From Nocardia spumae (GTDB lineage: Bacteria > Actinomycetota > Actinomycetes > Mycobacteriales > Mycobacteriaceae), in NCBI RefSeq assembly GCF_020733635.1, contig NZ_JAJFZL010000001.1, forward strand, positions 2,480,001-2,544,000: 64,000 nt of DNA. The letters run 5' to 3'. Position numbers and translations under genes: made by a program. Below the pieces are notes generated by a model that searched no databases, was not told the DNA's origin, and was given only the letters and a program-made list of their open reading frames with translations. Shown in pieces: positions 36,215 to 43,685 of the stretch (position 1 is the stretch's first letter; the number at the start of each line of letters is the position of its first letter).

Positions 36215-36283
36215 GTGATCCGGTTCGACGAAGCCCCGGGGATGCGGCGGCATCGCCGCCGGCCGGGACGAGGTGCCGGATGA
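36215..36283 (+). CDS. Possible 22-codon leader peptide upstream of the MATE gene
   Basis: GTG 36215 follows GGGAGG by 4 nt and opens a 22-codon Arg-rich frame (VIRFDEAPGMRRHRRRPGRG then AG) whose TGA overlaps the ATG of the next gene (ATGA). The transporter's own ATG lacks a comparable ribosome-binding site, so reinitiation from this frame is plausible. It is too short to test by family knowledge, and codon usage proves little at this length. Confidence 0.3.
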   Translation: MIRFDEAPGMRRHRRRPGRGAG

Positions 36284-37698
36284 CTCCCGCCGAGGGGAGT
36301 GCGGCCCGGCTCGACGGGGCCGTGGAGGATGCGCACGGCGCGGCCCGAATCCGGCCGGATCCCGTGGCCGCCGGACCCCGGCGGATCCTCGGTATCGCGG
36401 TGCCCACCCTGGGCGTGCTCGTCGCCGAACCGGTTTATCTGCTGTTCGATATGGCGGTCGTCGGCCGGCTGGGAGCGCTGGCTCTGGCGGGGCTGGCGGT
36501 CGGCGGCCTGATTCTCGGCCAGGTCAGCACGCAGTTGACCTTCCTCAGCTACGGCACCACGGCGCGGTCGTCGCGCCGTCACGGTGCGGGGGACACACCG
36601 GGTGCGGTGGCCGAAGGTGTGCAGGCCAGCTGGCTCGCGGTGGCCGCGGGCCTGGCGATCGTCGTGGTGCTGCAGATATGCGCGCGGCCGATCGTGGATG
36701 TGATCGCCGGCGGGCACGACATCGCGGACGAGGCGCTGGGGTGGCTGCGGATCGCGCTGTTCGGGGTGCCGCTGATCCTGCTCACCATGGCGGGCAACGG
36801 CTGGTTGCGCGGTGTCCAGCAGACGCGCAGACCGCTGGCGTACGTCGTTGCCGGACTGATTGTCTCGGCCGTGCTCTGCCCGCTGCTGGTACACGGGCTG
36901 CTGGGTATGCCCCGGCTGGAACTGGCCGGTTCGGCGGTGGCCAATGTGACCGGGCAGCTGATCTCGGGCGCGTTGTTCGCCGCAGCCCTGGTGCGGCAAC
37001 GGGTTTCGCTGCGTCCGAGACCCGCGGTGATGCGCGCGCAGCTGGTGCTCGGCCGCGATCTGATCGTGCGCAGCCTGGCCTTCCAGGCCTGCTTCGTCTC
37101 CGCGGGCGCGGTCGCGGCGCGGTTCGGCGCCGCCTCGGTGGCAGCGCATCAACTGGTGTTGCAGCTGTGGAACTTCCTGTCGCTGACACTGGATTCGCTG
37201 GCGATCGCCGCGCAGACGCTGACCGGTGCGGCGCTGGGCGCCGGGGACGCATCCGGGGCCCGGCGGCTGGCGCGGCGAATCACGCTGTGGTCCACGGTGT
37301 TCGCCGTGCTGCTGGCGGTGATCTTCGCCGCCGGGTATTCGGTGATTCCACGGTTGTTCACCGATGATCCGACGGTGCTCGATCGGGTGCACGTGATCTG
37401 GTGGTTCTTCGTGGCGCTCATTCCGGCCGCCGGAGTGGTCTTCGCGCTCGACGGGGTCCTGCTGGGTGCCGGTGACGCCTCCTATCTGCGCAACACCACG
37501 ATGGCCGCCGCGCTGGCCGGATTCCTGCCGGCCATCTGGCTGGCACTGACCTTCGACTGGGGGATCGCGGGCATCTGGTCGGGACTGAGCGCCTTCATCC
37601 TGCTGCGCCTGCTCGCGGTCGCCGGGCGTGCGCTGTCGGGCCGCTGGGTGCGGGTCGGGTCGGAGATTCCCCGGTCGTCGTCGTGGCGCGGTGAGTGA
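36280..37698 (+). CDS. MATE family efflux transporter, DinF-like
   Basis: 472 residues with about 12 membrane helices in two six-helix bundles. The first helices, ILGIAVPTLGVLVAEPVYLLFDMAVVGRLGALALAGLAVGG, and the matching second half (VAARFGAASVAAHQLVLQLWNFLSLTLDSLAIAAQTLTG) are typical of DinF-group MATE exporters, which use Na+ or H+ gradients to expel cationic compounds. The genomic place after the DHH gene equals that of dinF in M. tuberculosis. The N-terminal 35 residues are hydrophilic. The start overlaps a possible leader peptide. Confidence 0.9.
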   Translation: MTPAEGSAARLDGAVEDAHGAARIRPDPVAAGPRRILGIAVPTLGVLVAEPVYLLFDMAVVGRLGALALAGLAVGGLILGQVSTQLTFLSYGTTARSSRRHGAGDTPGAVAEGVQASWLAVAAGLAIVVVLQICARPIVDVIAGGHDIADEALGWLRIALFGVPLILLTMAGNGWLRGVQQTRRPLAYVVAGLIVSAVLCPLLVHGLLGMPRLELAGSAVANVTGQLISGALFAAALVRQRVSLRPRPAVMRAQLVLGRDLIVRSLAFQACFVSAGAVAARFGAASVAAHQLVLQLWNFLSLTLDSLAIAAQTLTGAALGAGDASGARRLARRITLWSTVFAVLLAVIFAAGYSVIPRLFTDDPTVLDRVHVIWWFFVALIPAAGVVFALDGVLLGAGDASYLRNTTMAAALAGFLPAIWLALTFDWGIAGIWSGLSAFILLRLLAVAGRALSGRWVRVGSEIPRSSSWRGE

Positions 37699-37803
37699 CC
37701 GGCGCGGCCACTCGCGGTGCCGATCGGGTGCGGGTGTCGTGCGAATGACGGCGGTGGCCGGGGCGGGTGTGCCCACCCGGCGAGGATCGGGCATGGTGGA
37801 ACA

Positions 37804-38763
37804 GTGATTCCGAAGTTGATGGCGGTGAGCGATATCCATGTCGGTCATCAGGGGAACAAGCCGGTCGTCGAGCAGATCCGGGCCGATTCGCCCGAGGACT
37901 GGCTGATCCTCGCCGGCGACGTGGGGGAGAAGACCGACGACATCCGGTGGGCGCTGCGCACCCTGCGCGAACGCTTCGCGAAGGTGATCTGGGTGCCGGG
38001 GAATCACGAGCTGTGGACCACGGCCAAGGACCCGGTGCAGATCAAGGGCGCCGCGCGCTACGACTATCTGGTGGCCATGTGCCGTGACCTCGATGTCGTC
38101 ACGCCGGAGGATCCGTTCCCGGTCTGGGAGGGGGCGGGCGCGCAGCAGTACGGAGGCGCGGTGACCATCGCGCCGCTGTTCGTGCTCTACGACTATTCGT
38201 GGATGCCCGACGGCGCCGTCACCAAGGCCGACGCGCTGACCATCGCCCGCGATCGCAATGTGGTCGCCACCGATGAATTCCTGCTGGCCAGCGATCCGTA
38301 CCTGACTCGCGATGCCTGGTGCCGGGCCCGGGTGCAGTACAGCAAGCGGCGTCTGGACGCGCTGGATCCCGGCACCGCGGTGGTGATGGTCAACCATTTC
38401 CCGACGGTGCGTGAGCCCACCAGAATGCTGTTCTATCCGGAGTTCTCGCTGTGGTGCGGTACCGAGGAGACCGCCGATTGGCATACCCGCTACAACGTGG
38501 TCTGCTCGGTGTACGGCCATCTGCACATTCCGCGTACGACCTTCTACGACGAGGTGCGGTTCGAGGAGGTCTCGCTCGGATATCCGCGCGAATGGCAGCG
38601 GCGCGGGCTGCCCGACAAACTGCTGCGCCAGATTCTGCCCGCGCCCGAGTACGGACCCGACGATCTGAACGAGTGGGGCGGCCACTTCAAGATCACCCCC
38701 GAGATGCGGGCCGCCGCCGAGGAGATGCGGCGCCAGGCCGAGCGTCGCCGTGGTGTGCGCTGA
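37804..38763 (+). CDS. Calcineurin-like metallophosphoesterase
   Basis: 319 residues with every metal-binding motif of the family: SDIHVGHQGN, LAGDVGEKTD, VPGNHELW, VNHFP and YGHLHIPR. It should hydrolyse a phosphoester with two divalent metals; the natural substrate is not known. The gene precedes pptT, as in mycobacteria, where the homologous hydrolase (PptH, Rv2795c) was reported to oppose PptT by removing phosphopantetheine from carrier proteins. The same role is a reasonable inference here. The start GTG 37804 gives VIPKLMAVSDIH; no -10 is clear. Confidence 0.88.
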   Translation: MIPKLMAVSDIHVGHQGNKPVVEQIRADSPEDWLILAGDVGEKTDDIRWALRTLRERFAKVIWVPGNHELWTTAKDPVQIKGAARYDYLVAMCRDLDVVTPEDPFPVWEGAGAQQYGGAVTIAPLFVLYDYSWMPDGAVTKADALTIARDRNVVATDEFLLASDPYLTRDAWCRARVQYSKRRLDALDPGTAVVMVNHFPTVREPTRMLFYPEFSLWCGTEETADWHTRYNVVCSVYGHLHIPRTTFYDEVRFEEVSLGYPREWQRRGLPDKLLRQILPAPEYGPDDLNEWGGHFKITPEMRAAAEEMRRQAERRRGVR

Positions 38764-38798
38764 CGGTGCACCCGGTCACCGAGGTGTCCGGCGCCCGC

Positions 38799-38833
38799 TA
38801 GGCTCGTAGCGCAGACAGGCTGGACTCAGGAGG
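38799..38833 (+). promoter_or_regulatory. Promoter and strong ribosome-binding site of pptT
   Basis: TAGGCT (38799-38804) is a -10 hexamer, and AGGAGG (38828-38833) is a full-strength Shine-Dalgarno sequence. The only codons at proper distance are GTC 38836 (2 nt) and ATC 38839 (5 nt); no ATG, GTG or TTG occurs in frame until 38890. This site therefore decides the start. Confidence 0.55.
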
Positions 38834-38838
38834 CGGTC

Positions 38839-39528
38839 ATCGAGGAACAGGCGGGCACCCGCGTCATCGGCAGTATCCTGCCCGCGGGCGTGGCGGCGGC
38901 GGAGCTGTTGCGGTATCCGGAGGACCTGAAACCGCATCCCGGCGAGGAACATCTGATCGCGCAATCGGTGGAGAAGCGGCGCCGCGATTTCATCGGCGCC
39001 CGGCACTGTGCCCGGCTGGCGCTGGCCGAGCTCGGTGAGCCGCCGGTCGCGATCGGCAAGGGCGAGCGGGGAATGCCGCTGTTCCCGCGCGGTGTGGTGG
39101 GCAGCCTCACCCATTGCGACGGATACCGCGCGGCGGTGCTGGCGCACCGCCTGCGCTGGCGGTCGGTGGGCATCGATGCCGAACCACACGACACCCTGCC
39201 CGAGGGCGTTCTCGAATCGGTGAGCCTGCCCGCCGAACGGGAGTGGCTACGGGGAGCGATCCCGGCGACCGGACTGCATATGGACCGGCTGCTGTTCTGC
39301 GCCAAGGAGGCCACCTACAAGGCGTGGTTCCCGCTGACGCTGCGCTGGCTCGGCTTCGAGGATGCCCACATCACCTTCACCGTCGACGACAGCGGTACCG
39401 CCGGCACCTTCCACAGCGCGCTGCTGGTGCCCGGGCAGGCCAATGACGGTGGTGCGCCGCTGACCGCCTTCGACGGCCGGTGGACGATCGCCGAGGGGCT
39501 GATCCTGACCGCGATCGTGGCGGGCTGA
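38839..39528 (+). CDS. pptT: 4'-phosphopantetheinyl transferase (PptT type), with a non-canonical start
   Basis: Transfers phosphopantetheine from CoA to acyl- and peptidyl-carrier proteins of type I FAS/PKS and NRPS enzymes. The Sfp-type motifs are [35 protein letters not shown] and [28 protein letters not shown]. The first canonical in-frame start, GTG 38890, would cut off residues (GSILPAGV) that match the N-terminus of M. tuberculosis PptT from memory, and it has no ribosome-binding site. AGGAGG sits 5 nt before ATC 38839, so I place the start there (229 residues). A mutated GTG (now GTC 38836) or a base error are alternatives. truB overlaps the stop (TGATG). Confidence 0.85.
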   Translation: MEEQAGTRVIGSILPAGVAAAELLRYPEDLKPHPGEEHLIAQSVEKRRRDFIGARHCARLALAELGEPPVAIGKGERGMPLFPRGVVGSLTHCDGYRAAVLAHRLRWRSVGIDAEPHDTLPEGVLESVSLPAEREWLRGAIPATGLHMDRLLFCAKEATYKAWFPLTLRWLGFEDAHITFTVDDSGTAGTFHSALLVPGQANDGGAPLTAFDGRWTIAEGLILTAIVAG

Positions 39529-40451
39529 TGGCCGAGCACGCGGCGGTCGTCGACGCGTTGGGCGGGCTGCTCGTCATCGACAAGGACGGCGGGCAGACCA
39601 GCCACGATGTGGTCGCGAAATGCCGGAAGATCCTGCGTACCAGGAAGATCGGGCATGCCGGCACCCTGGACCCGATGGCCACCGGGGTACTGGTGCTCGG
39701 CGTCGAACGGGCCACCAAACTGCTCGGGCTGCTGAGTCTGACGACCAAGGCGTACGCGGCGACCATCCGGCTCGGTCAGGCCACCGTCACCGACGATGCC
39801 GAGGGCGAGGTTCTGGCCACGCTCTCCGCGGCACAGGTCACCGATGCCGATATCGCCTCCGCGGTAGCCGATCTCAGCGGAGAGATCGAGCAGGTGCCCT
39901 CGACGGTCAGTGCGATCAAGGTGAACGGGGAACGCGCCTATGCCCGCGCGCGGGCCGGCGAGGATGTGCAACTGGCGGCGCGGCCGGTGACCGTCGGCCG
40001 GTTCGACATTCTGCGTCGCCGCGATGTCGACACCGCCACAACCGTATTCGTCGATCTGGACGTCGAGGTCGAATGCTCGTCGGGCACCTACATCCGGGCC
40101 CTGGCTCGCGATCTCGGTGCCGCGCTGGGTGTCGGCGGCCACCTGACCGCGTTGCGGCGCACCCGCGTCGGTCCGTTCACCCTCGAGCACGCCCGCACGC
40201 TGGAACAGCTCGCCGCGGATCCGAGTCTGAACCTCGATATCGATTCCGCTGTGCGCCTGGCGTTCCCACACCGGGAGATCGACGCCGGGCAGGCGGAATC
40301 GCTACGCGACGGCCGCTGGCTCGACCCGGCCGGTATCCGCGGGGTGTACGCGGCCGCGACCGCCGACGGCCGGGCCATCGCCCTGCTGGAGGAAAAGGGG
40401 AAGCGGGCCGCACCGGTATTCGTGGTGCGTCCCCGCGGGCTCATCGACTGA
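39528..40451 (+). CDS. truB: tRNA pseudouridine(55) synthase
   Basis: Makes pseudouridine 55 in the T loop of tRNAs. 307 residues. The N-terminal [21 protein letters not shown] and the catalytic-Asp motif [17 protein letters not shown] are diagnostic; later [41 protein letters not shown] and [15 protein letters not shown] follow in order. The ATG at 39528 shares two bases with the stop of pptT, so translation is coupled. It is the last backbone gene before the accessory island and is convergent with its GntR gene. Confidence 0.96.
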   Translation: MAEHAAVVDALGGLLVIDKDGGQTSHDVVAKCRKILRTRKIGHAGTLDPMATGVLVLGVERATKLLGLLSLTTKAYAATIRLGQATVTDDAEGEVLATLSAAQVTDADIASAVADLSGEIEQVPSTVSAIKVNGERAYARARAGEDVQLAARPVTVGRFDILRRRDVDTATTVFVDLDVEVECSSGTYIRALARDLGAALGVGGHLTALRRTRVGPFTLEHARTLEQLAADPSLNLDIDSAVRLAFPHREIDAGQAESLRDGRWLDPAGIRGVYAAATADGRAIALLEEKGKRAAPVFVVRPRGLID

Positions 40452-40471
40452 GCCGGGAATCGGTGGCGGGC

Positions 40472-41146
40472 CTACCCGTTGGCGCCGCGCATCTCCTCGC
40501 GGAGACGTTCGACGGCGTCGCGCATGTGCCCGAGCAGTAGTTCGCGCACATCCTGTGGCAGGCCGGTGGCGACGGCCTCGCGCAGCGCGACATGTTCGCG
40601 GGCCTGCTCGGCGAGGTCGGTGTAGGTGGTCTGCAACGCGCCCAGGCACATTCGCGTCTCGATGAGCAGGGTCTGGGCCGCGCGGACCAGGCGTGGACTG
40701 TCGGCGCTGGTGACCAGAGCCTGATGGAAGGCGTGGTCGGCCTCGGTGACACCGGTGGCGTCCCCGCGTTCGGCGCAGGCCCGCATCGCCGTGACGCTGG
40801 GTTCCAGGGCTTGATAGGCGATTTCGCGCCGGCCGTCGAGAATCAGCTCCAGGGCGCCGCCCTCGATCGCGGAGCGGGCGCGGTAGATGTCGACCACGTC
40901 GTCGAGGCTGAGTTCGATCACGAAGATGCCGCGATGACGCACGCTGTGCAGCAGCCCCTCCGAGACCAGGCGCTGCATCGCCTCCCGAACCGGTCCGCGG
41001 GAGACGTCGAACTGGGTCGCGAGGTCGGCCTCCACCAGCTGAGTTCCCGGCGCCAGCGTGCCGCGCACGATGGCCGCGCGCAGTCGGTCGGCGATCATTT
41101 CCGCCGTGGACTGCCGATTCACGGGTTCGAATTCAATCACCGACAT
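40472..41146 (-). CDS. GntR/FadR-family (FCD) transcriptional regulator of the island
   Basis: 224 residues. The winged helix spans residues 10-75 (AAIVRGTLAPGTQLVEADLA; DVSRGPVREAMQRLVSEGLL; RHRGIFVIELSLDDV). The C-terminal FCD ligand domain carries possible metal/carboxylate ligands in EADHAFHQALV, EHVALREAV and LLGHMRDAV. FCD regulators usually sense small organic acids and bind TnGTnnnACnA-type palindromes, in line with the ATTGTTGACAAT elements in both divergent regions of this island. It overlaps the 3' end of the upstream racemase-fold gene by 14 bp, so it is the third gene of that operon and probably autoregulated. Confidence 0.88.
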   Translation of the reverse strand: MSVIEFEPVNRQSTAEMIADRLRAAIVRGTLAPGTQLVEADLATQFDVSRGPVREAMQRLVSEGLLHSVRHRGIFVIELSLDDVVDIYRARSAIEGGALELILDGRREIAYQALEPSVTAMRACAERGDATGVTEADHAFHQALVTSADSPRLVRAAQTLLIETRMCLGALQTTYTDLAEQAREHVALREAVATGLPQDVRELLLGHMRDAVERLREEMRGANG

Positions 41147-41873
41147 GAATCGGCCTTTCCGAGAAGAGCGTTCCGAGCCGCGGTCCGGACGGCGGCGAGA
41201 CGGCGCGCAGGCCGGCCGATCGCATACCTTGCCAGACGGTGACCTGGTTCGCGGTGAGCACCGGCTTGCCGAGCGCCGATTCCAGCGCCGGAAGCACCCT
41301 CATCGTATGCATGGCGGTGTCGGGGATCAGCAGCGCCTCGGCATCGGGGTGATCGTTGGCCACCGCAAGCTCCAGCACCTGATTGTGCGTCAGGGTGCCC
41401 ACTTCGGCGGCGGTGTCGATACCGGCGCTCGACATCGACACCACCCGGATGTCGGCGGCGGCGAGGAAGTCCACGAACAGGGTCGCGACCTCGTCGGGAT
41501 AGCTGGCGCAGACCGCGACGGTGCGGACGCCCAGGGCCGCCGCGGCGTCGACGAAGGCGAAGCTGGTGCTCGAGGCCGGGACCCCGCACACCTCGGCGAG
41601 CCGGTCGACCTGCTCGCGCGCGCCCTGCGGGCCGTAGACGAAACTGCCCGAGGTACAGGCCCAGATCACGGCCTGTGGGCGGTAGGGCGCGAGCAGTTCG
41701 GCCCCCTGGCGCAACTTCTCCGGGCTGCCCAGATCGAGCAGTTCGGGCACCGCGTGCAGATCGGTGCCGTAGATGTGGGCGACCCGCAGGTCGACGCCGA
41801 GTTGTGTTGCCGTCCAGGGGTAGTCGTCCTCGGCGGCATGGTCGGGGTAGATGAAGCCGATGGTGGGTTCCAC
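41133..41873 (-). CDS. Maleate isomerase/arylmalonate decarboxylase-like protein, single-Cys paralog
   Basis: About 246 residues of the Asp/Glu racemase superfamily. The N-terminal VEPTIGFIYPDHAAEDDYPW, first active-site motif VIWACTSGSFVYG (Cys present) and C-terminal GKPVLTANQVTVW match maleate isomerases. At the second active-site position, where the neighbouring paralog has VSCTNLPT, it reads IPDTAMHT, so Cys is replaced by Asp. This breaks the two-Cys racemase/isomerase pattern, so a different reaction (decarboxylation, lyase chemistry or a non-catalytic partner role) is likely. GTG 41873 has GGAGG 4 nt upstream. It starts 8 bp after the paralog. Confidence 0.75.
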   Translation of the reverse strand: MEPTIGFIYPDHAAEDDYPWTATQLGVDLRVAHIYGTDLHAVPELLDLGSPEKLRQGAELLAPYRPQAVIWACTSGSFVYGPQGAREQVDRLAEVCGVPASSTSFAFVDAAAALGVRTVAVCASYPDEVATLFVDFLAAADIRVVSMSSAGIDTAAEVGTLTHNQVLELAVANDHPDAEALLIPDTAMHTMRVLPALESALGKPVLTANQVTVWQGMRSAGLRAVSPPSGPRLGTLFSERPIHVGD

Positions 41874-41881
41874 AATGCCTC

Positions 41882-42622
41882 CTAGAAGACGTTCTGCAGC
41901 CATTTGCCGGGGCCCATCATGGGCAACTTCATGCGTCCCAGACAGGCCCACATGGTCAGTTGGTTGGCGGTCAGCACCGGTTTACCGAGGTACTGCTCGA
42001 GCGGTTCGATGAGGTCGTAAGTGGGCAGATTGGTACAGCTGACGAAGATTGCCTCGGCGCCGGGGTCGTCGGCGGCGATGATGCGCTCGGCGATCGTGCG
42101 GTAGCTGACCTTCCAGATTCCGCCGCCGAGGCCCAGGTGGTCCGAACGCAGCACCTCGCACCCGGCTTCACGCAGGAATTCGTGCAGTTTCCCGGTGAGG
42201 ATCTCGTCATACGGGGTGATGACCGACAGCCGCGACAGGTTCAGCTTGCCGATCGCCTCGACCAGAGCGCCCGAGGTCGTCACCGCGTCGAGCGCACCGG
42301 CCCGGCGGATGGTCTCGCACAGTGACCGTTCGTAGGCCAGCCCCTTGATGAAACTGCCGGAGCTGCACAGGTAGGCGACCACCTCCGGCTCCACGTGTGC
42401 GACGTTGCGGGTGGCCGCGGTGAGATGTATTGCGTCGGAGACCAGTTCGGCCATCTCCAACGAGACGGGCACCGGTTCGTACGGTGTGCGGGCCAGATGC
42501 AGGCTCACCTCCAGCGGCGCCCAGCGCCATAGTTCCCGTTCGAGTGCCAGATCGAACGGTGCGATGATCCCGATGCCCCGTTGCGCGACGGGACCTTCCA
42601 ACTCGGGAAAATTCAGATCCAC
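41882..42622 (-). CDS. Maleate cis-trans isomerase-like protein (two-Cys form)
   Basis: 246 residues of the Asp/Glu racemase superfamily. Both catalytic cysteines are present: VVAYLCSSGSFIKG (first half) and AIFVSCTNLPTYDLIEPLE (second half), with the C-terminal GKPVLTANQLTMWACLG typical of maleate isomerase and ectoine-cluster EutA-like proteins. Isomerising a cis-enedioate such as maleate to the trans form is the best guess; racemisation of an amino acid or hydantoin-like compound is the alternative. First gene of the leftward operon, controlled by the promoter/operator region at 42662-42707. Confidence 0.75.
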   Translation of the reverse strand: MDLNFPELEGPVAQRGIGIIAPFDLALERELWRWAPLEVSLHLARTPYEPVPVSLEMAELVSDAIHLTAATRNVAHVEPEVVAYLCSSGSFIKGLAYERSLCETIRRAGALDAVTTSGALVEAIGKLNLSRLSVITPYDEILTGKLHEFLREAGCEVLRSDHLGLGGGIWKVSYRTIAERIIAADDPGAEAIFVSCTNLPTYDLIEPLEQYLGKPVLTANQLTMWACLGRMKLPMMGPGKWLQNVF

Positions 42623-42661
42623 GAGGGCCCCTCTCGCGTAACGGCCGAATATCCTCCGCGC

Positions 42662-42708
42662 ACAATCGGATTGTTGACAAGCATACGATGGGTTTTTAGC
42701 CTGTCAAT
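42662..42708. promoter_or_regulatory. Divergent overlapping promoters with GntR-type operator
   Basis: The operator-like ATTGTTGACAAG is at 42670-42681, preceded by an overlapping inverted half site (ACAAT-CGG-ATTGT, 42662-42674). The rightward promoter is TTGACA (42674-42679), 17 bp, TAGCCT (42697-42702), then ATG after 6 nt: leaderless. The leftward promoter is TTGACA (42707-42702), 16 bp, TATGCT (42685-42680). The operator covers the rightward -35 and the leftward -10/+1, so one bound repressor would block both. Confidence 0.65.
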
Positions 42709-43674
42709 ATGAACGCGGGCCCAGTTGTCACCGTCCTGCACGACGGCACCGAGCCCGACGCGCATCGAATGCGCCCGGTGTCGGAGCACGCTACCGTCCG
42801 TTACGCCGACGGGCCGGTACTGGGAAGTGCGTTGCCCGGTACCGACGTGCTGTTCGTCTACGACTTCCAGAGCACGGCCGTCCCGGCCGCGTGGCAGCAC
42901 GCCGATCGGCTGCGCTGGGTGCACGTCGGAGCCACGGGCGTCGACGCCGTGATGTTCGACGCGCTGATCGACAGCGATGTGGTGGTCACCAATACTCGCG
43001 GCCTGTTCGACCGGCCCATCGCCGAGTACGTCCTGGCCCAGATCCTCAACTTCGCCAAGGATGTGCCCGAATCGTTGCGGCTGCAACAGCGTCATATCTG
43101 GCGGCATCGCGAATCCGAGCGGATCGCGGGCGCCTGTGCCCTGGTGGTCGGCACCGGTTCGATCGGCCGCACCATCGCCCGGTTGCTGCGTGCGGTCGGT
43201 ATGCGAGTGCGCGGCGTGGGACGCACCGCGCGCACCGACGATCCGGACTTCGGGACGGTGGCGACCGATCTGCACGCCGAACTGCCCGCCGCGGACTACG
43301 TGATCTGTGTGACGCCGCTGACTCCGCAGACCCGGCACATGTTCGATGCGAGCGCGTTCGCGGCGATGAAGCCGCATGCGCGTTTCGTCAACGTCGGCCG
43401 TGGGGAATCCGTGGTTACCGATGATCTCGTCGCCGCGTTGCGCAACGGTGCGCTCGCGGGTGCCGCGCTGGATGTGGTCGACCCGGAACCGCTGCCCGCC
43501 GCGCACCCGCTGTGGGAACTGCCGAATGTCGTGCTCACCCCGCACAACAGCGGCGATTTCCTCGGCTGGCGATCGGAGATCGTCACCGCGTTCGCAGACA
43601 ACTTCGAGCGCTGGATGACCGGTCAGCCCTTAGAGAATGTGGTCGACAAGAAGCTGGGCTACGTACCCAGCTGA
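42709..43674 (+). CDS. D-2-hydroxyacid dehydrogenase
   Basis: 321 residues of the NAD(P)-dependent D-isomer-specific dehydrogenase family. The Rossmann motif is VVGTGSIGRTIARLLRAVGMRV; the catalytic Arg, Glu and His are in NVGRGESVV, DPEPLPAAHPLW and TPHNSG. It would interconvert a D-2-hydroxyacid and a 2-oxoacid; its substrate within the island is unknown. The ATG lies 6 nt after a -10 hexamer with no ribosome-binding site. The amidase gene follows after 11 bp, so the two form an operon. Confidence 0.88.
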   Translation: MNAGPVVTVLHDGTEPDAHRMRPVSEHATVRYADGPVLGSALPGTDVLFVYDFQSTAVPAAWQHADRLRWVHVGATGVDAVMFDALIDSDVVVTNTRGLFDRPIAEYVLAQILNFAKDVPESLRLQQRHIWRHRESERIAGACALVVGTGSIGRTIARLLRAVGMRVRGVGRTARTDDPDFGTVATDLHAELPAADYVICVTPLTPQTRHMFDASAFAAMKPHARFVNVGRGESVVTDDLVAALRNGALAGAALDVVDPEPLPAAHPLWELPNVVLTPHNSGDFLGWRSEIVTAFADNFERWMTGQPLENVVDKKLGYVPS

Positions 43675-43685
43675 AGGGAGCTACG

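Noticed and set aside
36211..38685. An 824-codon minus-strand frame opposite the MATE and metallophosphoesterase genes
   Set aside because: Arg/Gln/His-rich shadow; both sense genes have complete motifs.
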